DNA of 37,066 nt from Verrucomicrobiales bacterium (GCA_018003315.1 JAGNEJ010000046.1:1-37066), one strand, 5' to 3'; shown: positions 7,389 to 16,557, numbered from the stretch's first letter. Translations and numbers: made by a program. Notes: a model not told the origin generated them from the letters alone.

Positions 7389-8063
7389 TCACTCCTCAGC
7401 GGCGTCGCGCTGTTCGAGCTTCGCCTGCCGCACCGCGCTGATCCAGCCCAGGACCGCCGGCAGCAAACTGATGGCGATGACTCCCAGCACGATGATTTCA
7501 AAATGTTCCTTCACCCACGGCAGGTTGCCCAGGAAATAACCGGCTCCGGCGCAAATCCACACCCACAAAAACGCTCCGATGAGGCCGTAGGAGAGGAAGA
7601 CTCCGTAGTGCATCTTGCCCACTCCGGCCACAAACGGGGCAAACGTGCGCACCAGCGGAACAAAGCGGGCCAGCACCACCATTTTCCGCCCGTGCTTGGC
7701 ATAAAACGCCTGGGTTTTGTGCAGGATTTCCGTATTGAAAAAGAGCGATTTTTGCCGCTTGAACACCTTCGGTCCCAGGAAGCGGCCGATCCAGTAATTG
7801 AGGTTGTCCCCAAGAATGGCTGCCAGAGGGAGCAGCGCCCCCAGGATGAGGAGGTTGAGTTTTCCAACGGAGGGCGCACAGAGCGCACCGGCCGCGAAAA
7901 GCAGTGAATCCCCCGGCAGGAACGGCATCACCACCAGGCCGGTCTCACAAAAAATGATCAGAAACAGAATCAGGTAAATCAGCGCACCATAGCGCCCGGT
8001 CCATTCCTCCAGGTGATCCTGAAGGTTGGCGATGATGTCCCAGACTTGGTGGAAAAAATCCAT
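7389..8063 (-). CDS. DedA family inner-membrane protein (VTT domain)
   Basis: DedA proteins are inner-membrane transporters or scramblases involved in lipid carrier recycling (undecaprenyl phosphate or phosphatidylethanolamine) and envelope homeostasis. The 224-residue protein shows the hallmarks: FCETGLVVMPFLPGDSLL in the first re-entrant region, and RFVPLVRTFAPFVAGVGKM in the second, with the conserved arginines. Five or so hydrophobic segments are visible. It is convergent with hisF and divergent from the TolC-like gene. The exact substrate cannot be inferred. Confidence 0.93.
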   Translation of the reverse strand: MDFFHQVWDIIANLQDHLEEWTGRYGALIYLILFLIIFCETGLVVMPFLPGDSLLFAAGALCAPSVGKLNLLILGALLPLAAILGDNLNYWIGRFLGPKVFKRQKSLFFNTEILHKTQAFYAKHGRKMVVLARFVPLVRTFAPFVAGVGKMHYGVFLSYGLIGAFLWVWICAGAGYFLGNLPWVKEHFEIIVLGVIAISLLPAVLGWISAVRQAKLEQRDAAEE

Positions 8064-8223
8064 GGAATTTCGGGGGGGAGGACAGAGCGAAACGGGCGAA
8101 ACCGGTAGCCGCGGCCCACCCGGAATCCAGCACGAATTGCGGCCAAACCGAAAATTCCTCCTCCGGCACGCATTGAAATCGCCCTGCGCAGTCGGGGCGG
8201 GTTAAAAGCGGCAAATTTCCGCC

Positions 8224-8250
8224 TTGCGTCTGTGGGGTGGAACCTATAAG
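8224..8250 (+). promoter_or_regulatory. Candidate promoter of the TolC-like gene
   Basis: TTGCGT (8224-8229) and TATAAG (8245-8250) are separated by 15 bases, in the 278-base divergent spacer between dedA and the TolC-like gene. The spacing is short and the -35 match only fair. The rest of this spacer (8064-8341) holds nothing else I can name. Confidence 0.3.
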
Positions 8251-8341
8251 CGGTGGGGATTCCCTTCCCCGGAACCCGGCCAATGCCCGGCATCGCCGCC
8301 GCGTTCCCCATTGTTTCACCGCCAGACCGATCGTCCCCGTC

Positions 8342-10114
8342 ATGTCCCAGCATCCTTCGCACCGCCGTGCGGCAGTCCTAACTTTCGTTGCGGCTGCGGC
8401 GCTGCTGCCTGCGCCCTCTGGGTTCGCCAGGCAAAAAACAGCCGCCAAACCGGTGGTGCAGCCCGCAGTGAAGGCAACCGCACCGGCATCCGCCAAATCC
8501 GGCGCAACGGCCGTCAAAGCCCGCGTCAAAGCGGACAACCTGACCGCGCCGGCCGAGGCCTCGCCCGTTCCCGCCACCGGTCCGCTGAACCTGGAACAAC
8601 TGCTCCAGTTGGCGATCTTCAACAATCCGGAAATCTTGCGCCGCCGCGGCGAGGCCGAAGTGGCCAGAGCGGCCCGCAAGGCTGCCACCGACTGGGAGGA
8701 CCCCGAACTACGCTTCTCCTGGTCCACTCAAACGGACATTGAGGTCGGCTCCCCCTACAGGGAGCGCTCCGTTTCCCGCGAACACTACTCCGGGACGGAA
8801 TTCGACCGCCAATCCACCCGCGGCATGGGGGAATACCGCATCGACACCGAACGCACCCGCTTCTCCGAGGACCGCTACCGCACCGTGGAGCGACAGGTGA
8901 TTCCCGGAGCCACCCGCGACAAGATCATCACCACGGAATACGAAACCCGCCGGACCAACTCCCGCGGCAACCGCACGCGGGTGGACGGCTTCAACGGCGG
9001 CGTTCCCATTTCACGCAATGACGCCACCGGCCGCCAGAACGGCAGGCGCATCGCGGGCAGAAGCGTCACCTACCGCTACCACGACGACGATACCACGCCG
9101 GAGGATTCCTACGAGCTGCTGCTGCGCTTTCCGTTTCCCAATCCCTGGCAAATGAAGGCGAATGTTGCCATGGCCGAAGCGGAAATCCGCGAGGCGGACT
9201 TCACGCTCAAGGCCATCGAGGACGAAGTCATCCTCGATGTCAGGGAACTCTACGAGGAAATCGCCTACTACGAATTCACCCAGGCGGCCCAGACCGCCCT
9301 CAACAAGGAACAGCAGGACTTTCTGAAAGTCACCCAGGGCGTGCTGACGGACAAAATCGCCAAGGCGGCCAATGACACCCTGTCCTCCAAAGTGAAGGCC
9401 TTCAGTGCCGGACAAAAAGCGGCAGAACGCCGGCGGGATCTCGCGCGGCTCGTCGGCCTGGCCGATCCCTCACGCATTGCCATTCCCAAGTCATTTCGCC
9501 GCCGCGTCGTGGACCTCGGCGGGGCCAGTCTCCCCTACCTTATCGAAATGGCGCGCATTTACCGCGCCGACCTCAACCTGCTGCACGCCAAAAACGAACT
9601 TGCCCGCGCCGAATACCGCGAGGCCCAGTCGCTGAAAATCCCCGCCGCTGCCTTTGTGGACGTGGCCGTCGGCAGGGACTATGACCGCCAGGGGCGCGAT
9701 GAAACCGAACTCCAACTGCGGGTGGGCGTCTCCCTTCCGCTGTGGAGCTGGCTGTTCAACGACGCCGAACGCGTGCCGGAAGCAGCCGCCCGGGCCTACA
9801 GCCGGCAGATCGGACGCATGGCCAACAGCATTGAGGGCGATGTCATCGCTTCCTTGGAAGCGCTGCGCGCCGCGGAAAAAATGATGAAGGAATTTGAATC
9901 CCAGGCCGCCGCGGCGGAAGTCCTGGCCAAGGAAGGACAGGTTGCCGCCCTGATGTCGGAAAAAGTCGAGCAAGGCGTTTCGGAAAGTCGGCAACTGGTT
10001 CGGGAGCTGGCCATCAACCGGCTCGAGGTCATCCGCCTCTACAACTTGGCCGTGCTGGAGCTGGAACGCGCCCTGGGTACGCGGCTCGAAAAAATCCTCA
10101 CCCCGCAGCCCTAG
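8342..10114 (+). CDS. TolC-like outer-membrane efflux protein with a large polar insert
   Basis: Outer-membrane factors of this family form trimeric channels for efflux or type I secretion. The protein has 590 residues, longer than the usual 430-500. A basic start and hydrophobic signal peptide (about residues 8-29) are followed by an Ala/Pro/Lys linker to about residue 80. The first OEP repeat begins at LNLEQLLQLAIFNNPEI (residues 83-99). After DPELRFSWSTQ an Arg/Thr/Glu/Tyr-rich segment of about 120 residues (133-253) intervenes before the canonical LRFPFPNPW (261-269). The second repeat starts near IYRADLNLLHAKNELARAE. I chose the ATG at 8342 because the signal peptide begins there. No inner-membrane pump or adaptor gene is adjacent. 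Confidence 0.87.
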   Translation: MSQHPSHRRAAVLTFVAAAALLPAPSGFARQKTAAKPVVQPAVKATAPASAKSGATAVKARVKADNLTAPAEASPVPATGPLNLEQLLQLAIFNNPEILRRRGEAEVARAARKAATDWEDPELRFSWSTQTDIEVGSPYRERSVSREHYSGTEFDRQSTRGMGEYRIDTERTRFSEDRYRTVERQVIPGATRDKIITTEYETRRTNSRGNRTRVDGFNGGVPISRNDATGRQNGRRIAGRSVTYRYHDDDTTPEDSYELLLRFPFPNPWQMKANVAMAEAEIREADFTLKAIEDEVILDVRELYEEIAYYEFTQAAQTALNKEQQDFLKVTQGVLTDKIAKAANDTLSSKVKAFSAGQKAAERRRDLARLVGLADPSRIAIPKSFRRRVVDLGGASLPYLIEMARIYRADLNLLHAKNELARAEYREAQSLKIPAAAFVDVAVGRDYDRQGRDETELQLRVGVSLPLWSWLFNDAERVPEAAARAYSRQIGRMANSIEGDVIASLEALRAAEKMMKEFESQAAAAEVLAKEGQVAALMSEKVEQGVSESRQLVRELAINRLEVIRLYNLAVLELERALGTRLEKILTPQP

Positions 10115-10181
10115 CCATCGGCTCAATGGCCGCGGTCGGCGCGTCGGCTCGACCAGTGCAGGCTGCCATGGGCAGCGATTC

Positions 10182-10225
10182 AAAAAATTTTGCGCCGGGA
10201 ACTGAAATGCATCAGCGCCCGGCGC
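10182..10225 (-). terminator. Probable terminator of rpmF
   Basis: On the minus strand GCGCCGGG (10225-10218) pairs with CCCGGCGC (10199-10192) around an 18-base loop. It is followed by AAAA and a run of six T (10187-10182). It lies about 40 bases after the rpmF stop and between convergent genes, so it may also slow transcripts from the TolC-like gene. Confidence 0.6.
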
Positions 10226-10262
10226 GGGGAGGTTGCGGGAGAATGGCGAGTTGGGGCAAAGT

Positions 10263-10445
10263 CTATTCCAGGGCCACGGTGAGCACCTGGCGGCCGCGAT
10301 ACTGTCCGCAGGACGGACAGGCGACGTGGGAAGGAACGGCGCTGCCGCATTCGGGGCAGGTTTTCAGCAGGGGAGCCCGCCAGCGGTTGGCGTTGAAACG
10401 GGATTTTTGTTTGCTGCGGGAAACGCGTCGCTTGGGTACGGCCAT
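10263..10445 (-). CDS. rpmF: 50S ribosomal protein L32
   Basis: L32 is a small zinc-binding protein of the large ribosomal subunit. The 60-residue protein begins MAVPKRRVSRSKQKSR, the family's standard basic N-terminus, and carries two intact CxxC pairs (C30/C33 in CPEC and C43/C46 in CPSC), so it is the zinc-ribbon form. It lies 70 bases downstream of yceD, the usual arrangement in bacteria. The lipid genes plsX and fabH that often follow it are absent: the next gene is convergent. Confidence 0.97.
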   Translation of the reverse strand: MAVPKRRVSRSKQKSRFNANRWRAPLLKTCPECGSAVPSHVACPSCGQYRGRQVLTVALE

Positions 10446-10515
10446 GGTGCTTGTCTCAGGTTAAAGGGTGATGGAAATGGGAAAGGGGCGGGAAGTTGTC
10501 AGGGACTGGATTCTG

Positions 10516-11028
10516 TCAGGAACTGGATTCGTCGAGCCGCTCTTTGACTTCGTCGAGGACCCCCCAGACTTCGTTGCGGCGCAACTCATTGGAGTTTTTC
10601 TCGGAAATCGGCGCGTATTCGCTCGCGGAGGCGAACCGGCCCGCTTCCGGGCAAATGCGGGGAGAGACATTGGAGTCCTCACAATGCGGATAGCCCGGAA
10701 GGGCGAGCAGTATGTCCTCCCTCAGGGTTTCTGTCAAGTCGAGGATTGAGCGCCCGTCCCTGGGCTCGTCGCTGAAATAATCCGGCAGCCGGACTGCCCA
10801 AGGAAACCGCTCCAGGCACCGGGAGCAGGTCAGTTGGAAATCGGTTTCGAGGGAGCCCTCAATGAGGACAAGGTCGCGCTGGAGGCGGACCACCACATCA
10901 TATTGCACCGGACCTGACGGTTCGGGGCTGACCGGCCCTGAGAGGCCGAAGACATCCGCACCCAGTGTGCCGGTGAAGCGCTTTCCTTCCGCGGGCAGCT
11001 CGTTTAAGTTGACCTTCAAATGGTCCAT
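10516..11028 (-). CDS. yceD: YceD/DUF177 family protein, 23S rRNA accumulation
   Basis: YceD-family proteins are needed for normal 23S rRNA levels and are almost always encoded directly upstream of rpmF, as here. From the ATG at 11028 the protein has 170 residues. It has the signature LTCSRCLERF (C68, C71) in the core and a second cysteine pair near the C-terminus (C116, C126) ahead of the conserved CPEAG region. An alternative ATG at 11046 adds six residues. A weak GGAG sits just before the chosen start. The metal-like cysteine arrangement is visible, but metal binding is only inferred. Confidence 0.88.
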   Translation of the reverse strand: MDHLKVNLNELPAEGKRFTGTLGADVFGLSGPVSPEPSGPVQYDVVVRLQRDLVLIEGSLETDFQLTCSRCLERFPWAVRLPDYFSDEPRDGRSILDLTETLREDILLALPGYPHCEDSNVSPRICPEAGRFASASEYAPISEKNSNELRRNEVWGVLDEVKERLDESSS

Positions 11029-11261
11029 GGCACTCCGCAGATGCATTCGGAGACGGGGTCGTGCAATGAAAAATTCCGAATTCGGCGCTGCCGGATGCAG
11101 GCGGCACCCAGCGGCAAGAGAGGAAATTCCTACCAATTCACGGAATGGACGCGCCGGGGAAATGCCTGCACTGGTCGTTCAGACGCACCTTCCGGAAACG
11201 GAACCTGCCAGCAGTTTGCCTCCCGTTGTTCTCCAATGTTTATATGCCAGCCAACTCATTC

Positions 11262-12668
11262 ATGAATCCAACATCCGCCCACTCCTCGCCCTCGTCCCGC
11301 CGGCAGTTTCTCAAAGCCGGAGCCGCCACCGCCTTTGCCGGCATGACCGTACCCTTTGTGCATGCCGCGGAGGACAACACGCTCAATGTCGCACTGATCG
11401 GCTGCGGCGGCCGGGGATCCGGGGCGGCGAAAAACGCCCTCGACACCAAACTCGTGCCGACAAAACTCGTCGCCATGGCGGATGTCTTTGAGCACAGGCT
11501 CAACGGCAGCTACGCTGGTCTGAGCAGTGAATTCGCCGCCAAACCGGGCAAAGTGGACGTGCCCCAGGAGCGCAAATTTGTCGGATTCGACGCCTACCGC
11601 CGGGCGATCGACTGCCTGAAGCCCGGGGACATTGCGATTTTCGCCACGCCACTAGCGTTCCGCTGGTTGCATTTCAAGCATGCGGTGGAAAAGGGAGTTC
11701 ATGTCTTCATGGAAAAGCCGCTCACGGCTGACGTGCCGACTTCCAAGCGCATGCTGCAGATCAACGAGGAGGCGAAAAAGAAGGGGCTCAAGGTGGGAGT
11801 GGGGTTGATGATCCGCCATTGCCGGGTCCGGCAGGCGCTGTTCAAGCGGATCAAGGACGGGGAGATCGGGGACATCATTTCCATGCGGGCCTACCGGATG
11901 CACCCGCCGGTGGTCACGGCCTTTTCCCATGCGAACAAGGTCATGTATCCGCCAAACGGAAAACAGGAACTCATGTATCAGATCGAACGCTTCCACAGTT
12001 TCCTCTGGGCCAGTGGGGGACTGTTCAGCGATTTCAACATCCACCAGATCGACGAGTGCTGCTGGATGAAAGATGCCTGGCCGGTGAAGGTCCATGCCAT
12101 CGGCGGACGCCATTACCGCAAGGACCCGCAGGGCAAGGCCTTTGTGGATCAGAACTTCGACGTGTATGCCTGTGAATACACCTTTGCCGACGGTGCCAAG
12201 CTGCACTGGAACAGCCGCATCATGAACGACTGCAAGCAGGACTTCCACAGCTACGCCCACGGGTCGAAGGGGTCCGCCATCATCAGCCTCTCCGGCCACT
12301 CACCCGGCCACTGCGCCACGTTCCGCGGCCAGCAGATCAAAAAAGACGACCGGATTTGGGAATGGCCAGAGGAGGAAGAGCCCAATCCCTATCAAACCGA
12401 ATGGGATGACCTTGTGGAATCCATCGTCAAGGGCACCGAACACAATGAGGTGGAACGCGGCGTCATGGCCAGCCTGGTGACCAGCATGGGTCGCCATGCC
12501 GCCCATACCGGCCAGGAAATCAAGCTCGACGACTTCATGAAGCTCACCCACGAATTTGCGCCGGATGTGGAGAAATTCACTCCGGATGGTCCTGCGCCGG
12601 TCACGCCGGACGCGGACGGCAACTACCCGTGGCCCGCTCCGGGCATCAAAAAAGACCGCGAATACTGA
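11262..12668 (+). CDS. Tat-exported Gfo/Idh/MocA family oxidoreductase
   Basis: These are NAD(P)-dependent sugar or inositol dehydrogenase-like enzymes. Exported versions are abundant in Verrucomicrobiota and Planctomycetota. The 468-residue protein starts with a twin-arginine signal: SRRQFLKAG at about residues 12-20, followed by a hydrophobic alanine-rich segment. After it comes a Rossmann fold with VALIGCGGRGSG, then the family motif VHVFMEKPLTAD, and a C-terminal substrate-binding domain. I chose the ATG at 11262 to give a compact Tat signal; 11244 is also possible. Tat export fits folding with bound cofactor in the cytoplasm. It is divergent from yceD and convergent with a membrane gene. 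The substrate is unknown. Confidence 0.9.
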   Translation: MNPTSAHSSPSSRRQFLKAGAATAFAGMTVPFVHAAEDNTLNVALIGCGGRGSGAAKNALDTKLVPTKLVAMADVFEHRLNGSYAGLSSEFAAKPGKVDVPQERKFVGFDAYRRAIDCLKPGDIAIFATPLAFRWLHFKHAVEKGVHVFMEKPLTADVPTSKRMLQINEEAKKKGLKVGVGLMIRHCRVRQALFKRIKDGEIGDIISMRAYRMHPPVVTAFSHANKVMYPPNGKQELMYQIERFHSFLWASGGLFSDFNIHQIDECCWMKDAWPVKVHAIGGRHYRKDPQGKAFVDQNFDVYACEYTFADGAKLHWNSRIMNDCKQDFHSYAHGSKGSAIISLSGHSPGHCATFRGQQIKKDDRIWEWPEEEEPNPYQTEWDDLVESIVKGTEHNEVERGVMASLVTSMGRHAAHTGQEIKLDDFMKLTHEFAPDVEKFTPDGPAPVTPDADGNYPWPAPGIKKDREY

Positions 12669-12700
12669 GGCGCCCCAGCGGTTGTGGGCGGACGGGCTGA

Positions 12701-13162
12701 CTACCGGAAATCATAGATCACCTGCGCCTCGCGAAGCTGCAGCCAGAGCGCCACTGCGGCGCAGCAAAGCCCGCCCACCACGACCAGCGTGGTCAGGACT
12801 TTCCCCGCATTGCTGTTGTCCGCGCCGCTCAGTAAAATGGCGGCTCCCGCCACGGCGGCCATGGCATAAAACGCCCAGGCATGGTCCGCGCGGCGGCGCG
12901 TCTGTTCATTGAGGGCGCGGCTGCTGGCGGACCCAATGGGGGCGGCCTTTTTGCGGTAGTGCTCGACCGGCACCACCAGCAGCGCGGACAGCGCCAGGAG
13001 CACGAGACTGAAAATGAGGGCTCGCCGGTCGTGCAGCACAAACCGTGCGAGCAGGAAAAACAGCCAGCTCAGGGCCAGTCCCCAGAACACGCCCCATTCC
13101 AGGAGGACATGAAGAAACTTGGGATTGCCGAGGTGGGCTTTGAGATCGTTGAGGATGTTCAT
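12701..13162 (-). CDS. Hypothetical four-helix membrane protein coupled to ruvB
   Basis: This 153-residue protein has hydrophobic segments at about 17-40, 47-66, 96-113 and 119-142, with a basic HYRKKAAP loop between the second and third. Its ATG overlaps the stop of ruvB by four bases (13159-13162), so it is translationally coupled to the Holliday junction helicase gene. I recognise no family. The coupling may be historical rather than functional. Confidence 0.75.
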   Translation of the reverse strand: MNILNDLKAHLGNPKFLHVLLEWGVFWGLALSWLFFLLARFVLHDRRALIFSLVLLALSALLVVPVEHYRKKAAPIGSASSRALNEQTRRRADHAWAFYAMAAVAGAAILLSGADNSNAGKVLTTLVVVGGLCCAAVALWLQLREAQVIYDFR

Positions 13163-14208
13163 TCGGGAAGCTGCGGGAACAGTTCAGGCTGGGCCGGTGA
13201 CGGCGGGGGGGCACCGACTTTGACAAAGGCCGCGGGCATGGCCACCCGACCGCGCGGGGTGCGCTTGTAAAAGCCCTTCATGATGAGATAGGGTTCATGC
13301 ACCTCCTCAATGGTGGTCGCATCCTCGCTGACCGCCACGGCGATGGTGTTCAGCCCCGCCGGTCCGCCGCCAAACTTGAATATGAGCGCCTCCAGGATGC
13401 GCTTGTCCATGTCATCGAGCCCGTCTTCGTCGATGTCGATCATCGACAGCGCCGCGTGGGCGACCGGTCTGGTGATGACGTTTCCCGCCCGCGTCTGGGC
13501 GTAGTCGCGGACGTGGGCGAGCAGCTTGTTAGCCACCCGCGGCGTGCCCCGGGAGCGGGCGGCGATTTCCCTGGCCCCGGCCTGTTCGATGGCGATGTCG
13601 AGCAGGCCCGCGGAGCGTTCGAGGATGACGGCGAGATCCTCCGGCGAGTAGTAGTCCAGCCGGCAAGTGATGCCCATGCGGGTGCGCAGCGGAGCCGTGA
13701 GCAGTCCGGAACGGGTGGTGGCTCCGACGAGGGTGAAGCGGTTCAGGGTCAGGGGAATGCTGCGGGCATTGGGGCCCTGGTCGATCAGGATGTCCACTTT
13801 GAAATCCTCCATCGCCGGATAGAGGTATTCCTCGATTTTGGGGTGGAGCCGGTGGATTTCATCGATGAAGAGCACATCGCCGTGCTGGAGATTGGTCAGC
13901 ACGCCGGTGAGGTCGCCAGGGCGTTCCACCTGCGGGCCGCTCAGGCAATGAATCTGCGAGCCGACACTCTGTGCGATGATGTGGGCGAGGCTGGTCTTGC
14001 CCAGTCCCGGCGGACCGCTGAGCAGCACATGGTCCAGGACATCGCCGCGCTGTTTGGCGGCCTCCACCCGCATGGTCAGGAGTTCCACCACCTTGGCCTG
14101 GCCGCGGAATTCACTGAAAACCGGGGGGCGCAGCGACACTTCGAAGGCCGTCTTGGGAGACTGGACGGCATCGGTGTAAAAATTCCGCTGGTGAGGCTCC
14201 TCGCTCAT
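13159..14208 (-). CDS. ruvB: Holliday junction branch migration ATPase RuvB
   Basis: RuvB is the hexameric AAA+ motor that drives branch migration with RuvA. The 349-residue protein has Walker A GPPGLGKT (residues 65-72), Walker B LFIDEIH (113-119), the sensor-1 block [17 protein letters not shown], and the C-terminal winged-helix motif [17 protein letters not shown]. All catalytic features look intact and the length is standard. ruvA and ruvC are not adjacent. The stop overlaps a small membrane protein gene. The plus-strand gene at 14423 is divergent. Confidence 0.98.
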   Translation of the reverse strand: MSEEPHQRNFYTDAVQSPKTAFEVSLRPPVFSEFRGQAKVVELLTMRVEAAKQRGDVLDHVLLSGPPGLGKTSLAHIIAQSVGSQIHCLSGPQVERPGDLTGVLTNLQHGDVLFIDEIHRLHPKIEEYLYPAMEDFKVDILIDQGPNARSIPLTLNRFTLVGATTRSGLLTAPLRTRMGITCRLDYYSPEDLAVILERSAGLLDIAIEQAGAREIAARSRGTPRVANKLLAHVRDYAQTRAGNVITRPVAHAALSMIDIDEDGLDDMDKRILEALIFKFGGGPAGLNTIAVAVSEDATTIEEVHEPYLIMKGFYKRTPRGRVAMPAAFVKVGAPPPSPAQPELFPQLPE

Positions 14209-14327
14209 GGTGTCATTGCCCGGTTTCTATTCCCCCGGTCCGCCCCGCGACGCAAAAGTTTTCTCCATCCGTTTGGAAAAAAAATCGCCGCCGGGCTGGC
14301 ATCGTCGCCCTGGAGGGGACTCGCCGA

Positions 14328-14355
14328 TTGACGCCCTGCCGCTTTGTTGCACAAT
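14328..14355 (+). promoter_or_regulatory. Candidate promoter for the metal ABC transporter operon
   Basis: TTGACG (14328-14333) and CACAAT (14350-14355) are 16 bases apart in the divergent spacer after ruvB. A start near 14362 would leave a leader of about 60 bases before the ATG at 14423. The -35 matches consensus at five of six positions. Confidence 0.42.
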
Positions 14356-14422
14356 AGCAGAACCGGACCGGCAGCGGCACAGGCTGGAAATATCTCTCCG
14401 GTTCGGCGACAGCACCCTCACC

Positions 14423-14878
14423 ATGCGCGGTTTCCCCCTGCTCAACCTCATCGGCATCCTCGCTCTGCTGGCGTTGATGGCCGTGCCGCTGGTGGCGATT
14501 TCCCGCAGGCAGGCCGCCCCCGCCCCGGTGGTGGCCCCGCCCCCCGAAACCGTTGAGGGAATGAAAGCGCGCTCCACCGTCGTCACTCTGGTCCTGGTGC
14601 ATCCGGCCAGCGCGGCCGCGCTGTGGAAGGACGGACGGATGCTCTGGCAATGGGCGGATCCGCTGCGCATGGGCACGCGGCTGGAAACCACCCTCGATCT
14701 GCCGTATTTCGAAGGCACGGTGGAGTTTGAACTCCGGCTGCAATGGCCGCAGGGCACGCCCCGTTCCGTGGTGGAAGTCACCCTCAGTCCGGAAGGGCTG
14801 GACGCCAAAACCCAGAACGCCTGGGGCGATGGCGGGGTGGAGGAACTGGTGTCCCAGCAGTGGAAGGAGGCTCCGTGA
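14423..14878 (+). CDS. Signal-anchored hypothetical protein heading the ABC operon
   Basis: From the ATG at 14423, the first codon of an obvious hydrophobic segment (residues 3-24), the protein has 151 residues. Beyond the anchor lies a Pro/Ala linker and a domain of about 100 residues rich in alternating hydrophobic residues (VVTLVLVHPAS, LPYFEGTVEFELRLQW), probably beta-sandwich and periplasmic. I see no cluster-A-1 metal-binding protein features, although this is where a binding protein might be encoded. Its TGA overlaps the GTG start of the ATPase gene, so expression is coupled. The function is unknown. Confidence 0.75.
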   Translation: MRGFPLLNLIGILALLALMAVPLVAISRRQAAPAPVVAPPPETVEGMKARSTVVTLVLVHPASAAALWKDGRMLWQWADPLRMGTRLETTLDLPYFEGTVEFELRLQWPQGTPRSVVEVTLSPEGLDAKTQNAWGDGGVEELVSQQWKEAP

Positions 14879-15669
14879 CCCACCCGGCCGGCGGTCCCGC
14901 GTGCGAACACTGTGCGCACCACCACGAATTGCAGGTGGCTGGCCTGACGGTGCACTACCGCAGCGTCGTCGCCCTGGAGGAAGTCAGCTTTGCCACCTCG
15001 TGCGGGAATGTGGTGGCGCTCATCGGCCCGAACGGCGCGGGCAAAAGCACCCTGCTCAAAAGCATCGCCGGACTGGTGCCGCGCCAGGCGGGATCCATCC
15101 AGTGGCGCGGCTCCGCAGTGGCCCGGTGGCACCGGGAATTTGCCTATCTGCCGCAGCGCGAGGAGGTGGACTGGAACTTTCCCGTCACGGTTCGCGGACT
15201 GGTGGAAATGGGCCGCTATCCGCAGGTGGGCTGGTGGCGGCGCTTTCGTGCCCAGGACGCCGCCGTCGTGGAAAAAGCCCTGCATGACATGCAGTTGGAT
15301 GGGCTGGAAAAACGGCAGATCAGCGAACTGTCCGGCGGCCAGCAGCAGCGCGCCTTTCTGGCACGGGCATTGGCCCAGGAAGCGCATGTGTTCCTGCTGG
15401 ACGAACCCTTCACCGGCCTGGACCGGCCCGCACAGCAGAATCTGGTGGCGCTCCTGCACGCCCAGGCCCGGGCAGGGAGGCTCATCATTTCGTCGCACCA
15501 TGATCTGGCCACGGTCCGGGCGATGTTCGACCAGGTCCTGGTCATCAACCGCCGCCTGGTTGCCTTTGGAAATGTGGACCAAGCCTATTCCAGCACCGTG
15601 CTCGACAAGGCCTACGGCATGACACGGCCACATACCGCCGAATCCGCCGCGCATCCCACCGCTTCCTGA
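14875..15669 (+). CDS. ABC transporter ATPase, manganese/zinc/iron uptake type
   Basis: This is the ATP-binding subunit of a metal-uptake ABC transporter (ZnuC/MntB/SitB class). All motifs are intact in the 264-residue protein: Walker A GPNGAGKST (51-59), Q-loop in LPQREEVDWNFP, signature LSGGQQQR (152-159), Walker B VFLLDEP (172-178) and the switch histidine in SSHHDL (about 208). I chose the GTG at 14875, which overlaps the upstream stop (GTGA); the ATG at 14743 would be a long overlap. The N-terminus is unusual: C10, C13 and a run of three histidines (H15-H17) precede the ABC domain and could bind metal. EVDWNFP is typical of the Mn/Zn group. Confidence 0.92.
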   Translation: MTHPAGGPACEHCAHHHELQVAGLTVHYRSVVALEEVSFATSCGNVVALIGPNGAGKSTLLKSIAGLVPRQAGSIQWRGSAVARWHREFAYLPQREEVDWNFPVTVRGLVEMGRYPQVGWWRRFRAQDAAVVEKALHDMQLDGLEKRQISELSGGQQQRAFLARALAQEAHVFLLDEPFTGLDRPAQQNLVALLHAQARAGRLIISSHHDLATVRAMFDQVLVINRRLVAFGNVDQAYSSTVLDKAYGMTRPHTAESAAHPTAS

Positions 15670-15711
15670 TGCCCCGGACCATGCTGCTTTCCCTCCACTC
15701 CGCCGCCTGAC

Positions 15712-16557
15712 ATGCACTCGCTCCAGGAAATGCTCGGCTACACGTTTTTCCAGCGCGCCCTGCTGGCGGGCATCATCATCGGTTTCGTCAACGGCGCGTT
15801 TGGCGCGGTGGTCGTGCTGCGCAAATCCGCCCTGGTTGCCAGCAGCCTCAGCCATGCCCTGCTCCCTGGCGTGGCCATCGGCATCCTCGTCGCCGGTCTC
15901 TCGGCATGGAATGCCTTTCTCGGCGCCCTGTTTGCCGCACTGGTGGTCGTGCTCAGCTCGCTCTCGGTTTCCAGGAATACCCGGCTCGATTACGGCACTT
16001 CGCTCGCCGTCATTCTCACGCTTGCCTTTGCCGTCGGAGTCATGATCGCCGACAAGCTGCCCGAAGGCCGCCGCATCAATCTGGAGGACTATCTTTTCGG
16101 CAACATCCTCAACATCGCCCGCGATGACCTCTGGGTAGTGTTCATCATCGGCGCCGTCACCCTGACACTGGCCACCGCATTGCAGCGGCCCATCCTGCTC
16201 ACGCTGTTCGAACCGTCGGTGGCCGCGGCGCAGGGCGTGCCGACGCGCAAAATCAACTATCTTTTGATGACGCTGCTCGTCCTGGTGATGGTCGCCTCGC
16301 TCCAGGCCGTCGGCTGCATTCTCTCCCTGGTCATGCTCGTCGCTCCGGCCGCCACCATTTACCTGCTGACCAATTCCGCCCAGGCCATGTTCTGGGGCGG
16401 GGGCCTGCTGGGCTCCGCCGGGGCGGTGGCAGGCATTCTCCTGGCCGACCGTCTGGAATTCCGCCCCGGCACCATGATCACGCTGATCCTCGGCGCGTTT
16501 TTCCTTGCCGCCCTGCTCTTTGCACCCAAGCCCGCGGGCGCTCCGCTCCGGGAATGA
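15712..16557 (+). CDS. ABC-3 family metal permease (ZnuB/MntC-like)
   Basis: This is the membrane subunit of the metal-uptake transporter encoded with the preceding ATPase. The 281-residue protein is highly hydrophobic with about eight or nine segments. Family features include GAFGAVVVLRKSALVASSLSHALLPG near the N-terminus and LLVLVMVASLQAVGCILSLVMLVAP, the conserved coupling and pore region. Length is standard. It follows the ATPase gene by 42 bases. No periplasmic binding protein (TroA/ZnuA type) follows: the next gene, glmS, is convergent after 12 bases. The metal cannot be settled from sequence. Confidence 0.93.
   Translation: MHSLQEMLGYTFFQRALLAGIIIGFVNGAFGAVVVLRKSALVASSLSHALLPGVAIGILVAGLSAWNAFLGALFAALVVVLSSLSVSRNTRLDYGTSLAVILTLAFAVGVMIADKLPEGRRINLEDYLFGNILNIARDDLWVVFIIGAVTLTLATALQRPILLTLFEPSVAAAQGVPTRKINYLLMTLLVLVMVASLQAVGCILSLVMLVAPAATIYLLTNSAQAMFWGGGLLGSAGAVAGILLADRLEFRPGTMITLILGAFFLAALLFAPKPAGAPLRE

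Noticed and set aside
14743-14874. Longer N-terminus for the metal ABC ATPase from ATG 14743
   Set aside because: It would overlap the preceding gene by 136 bases and code for low-complexity residues; the GTG at 14875 overlaps its stop by the classical four bases.
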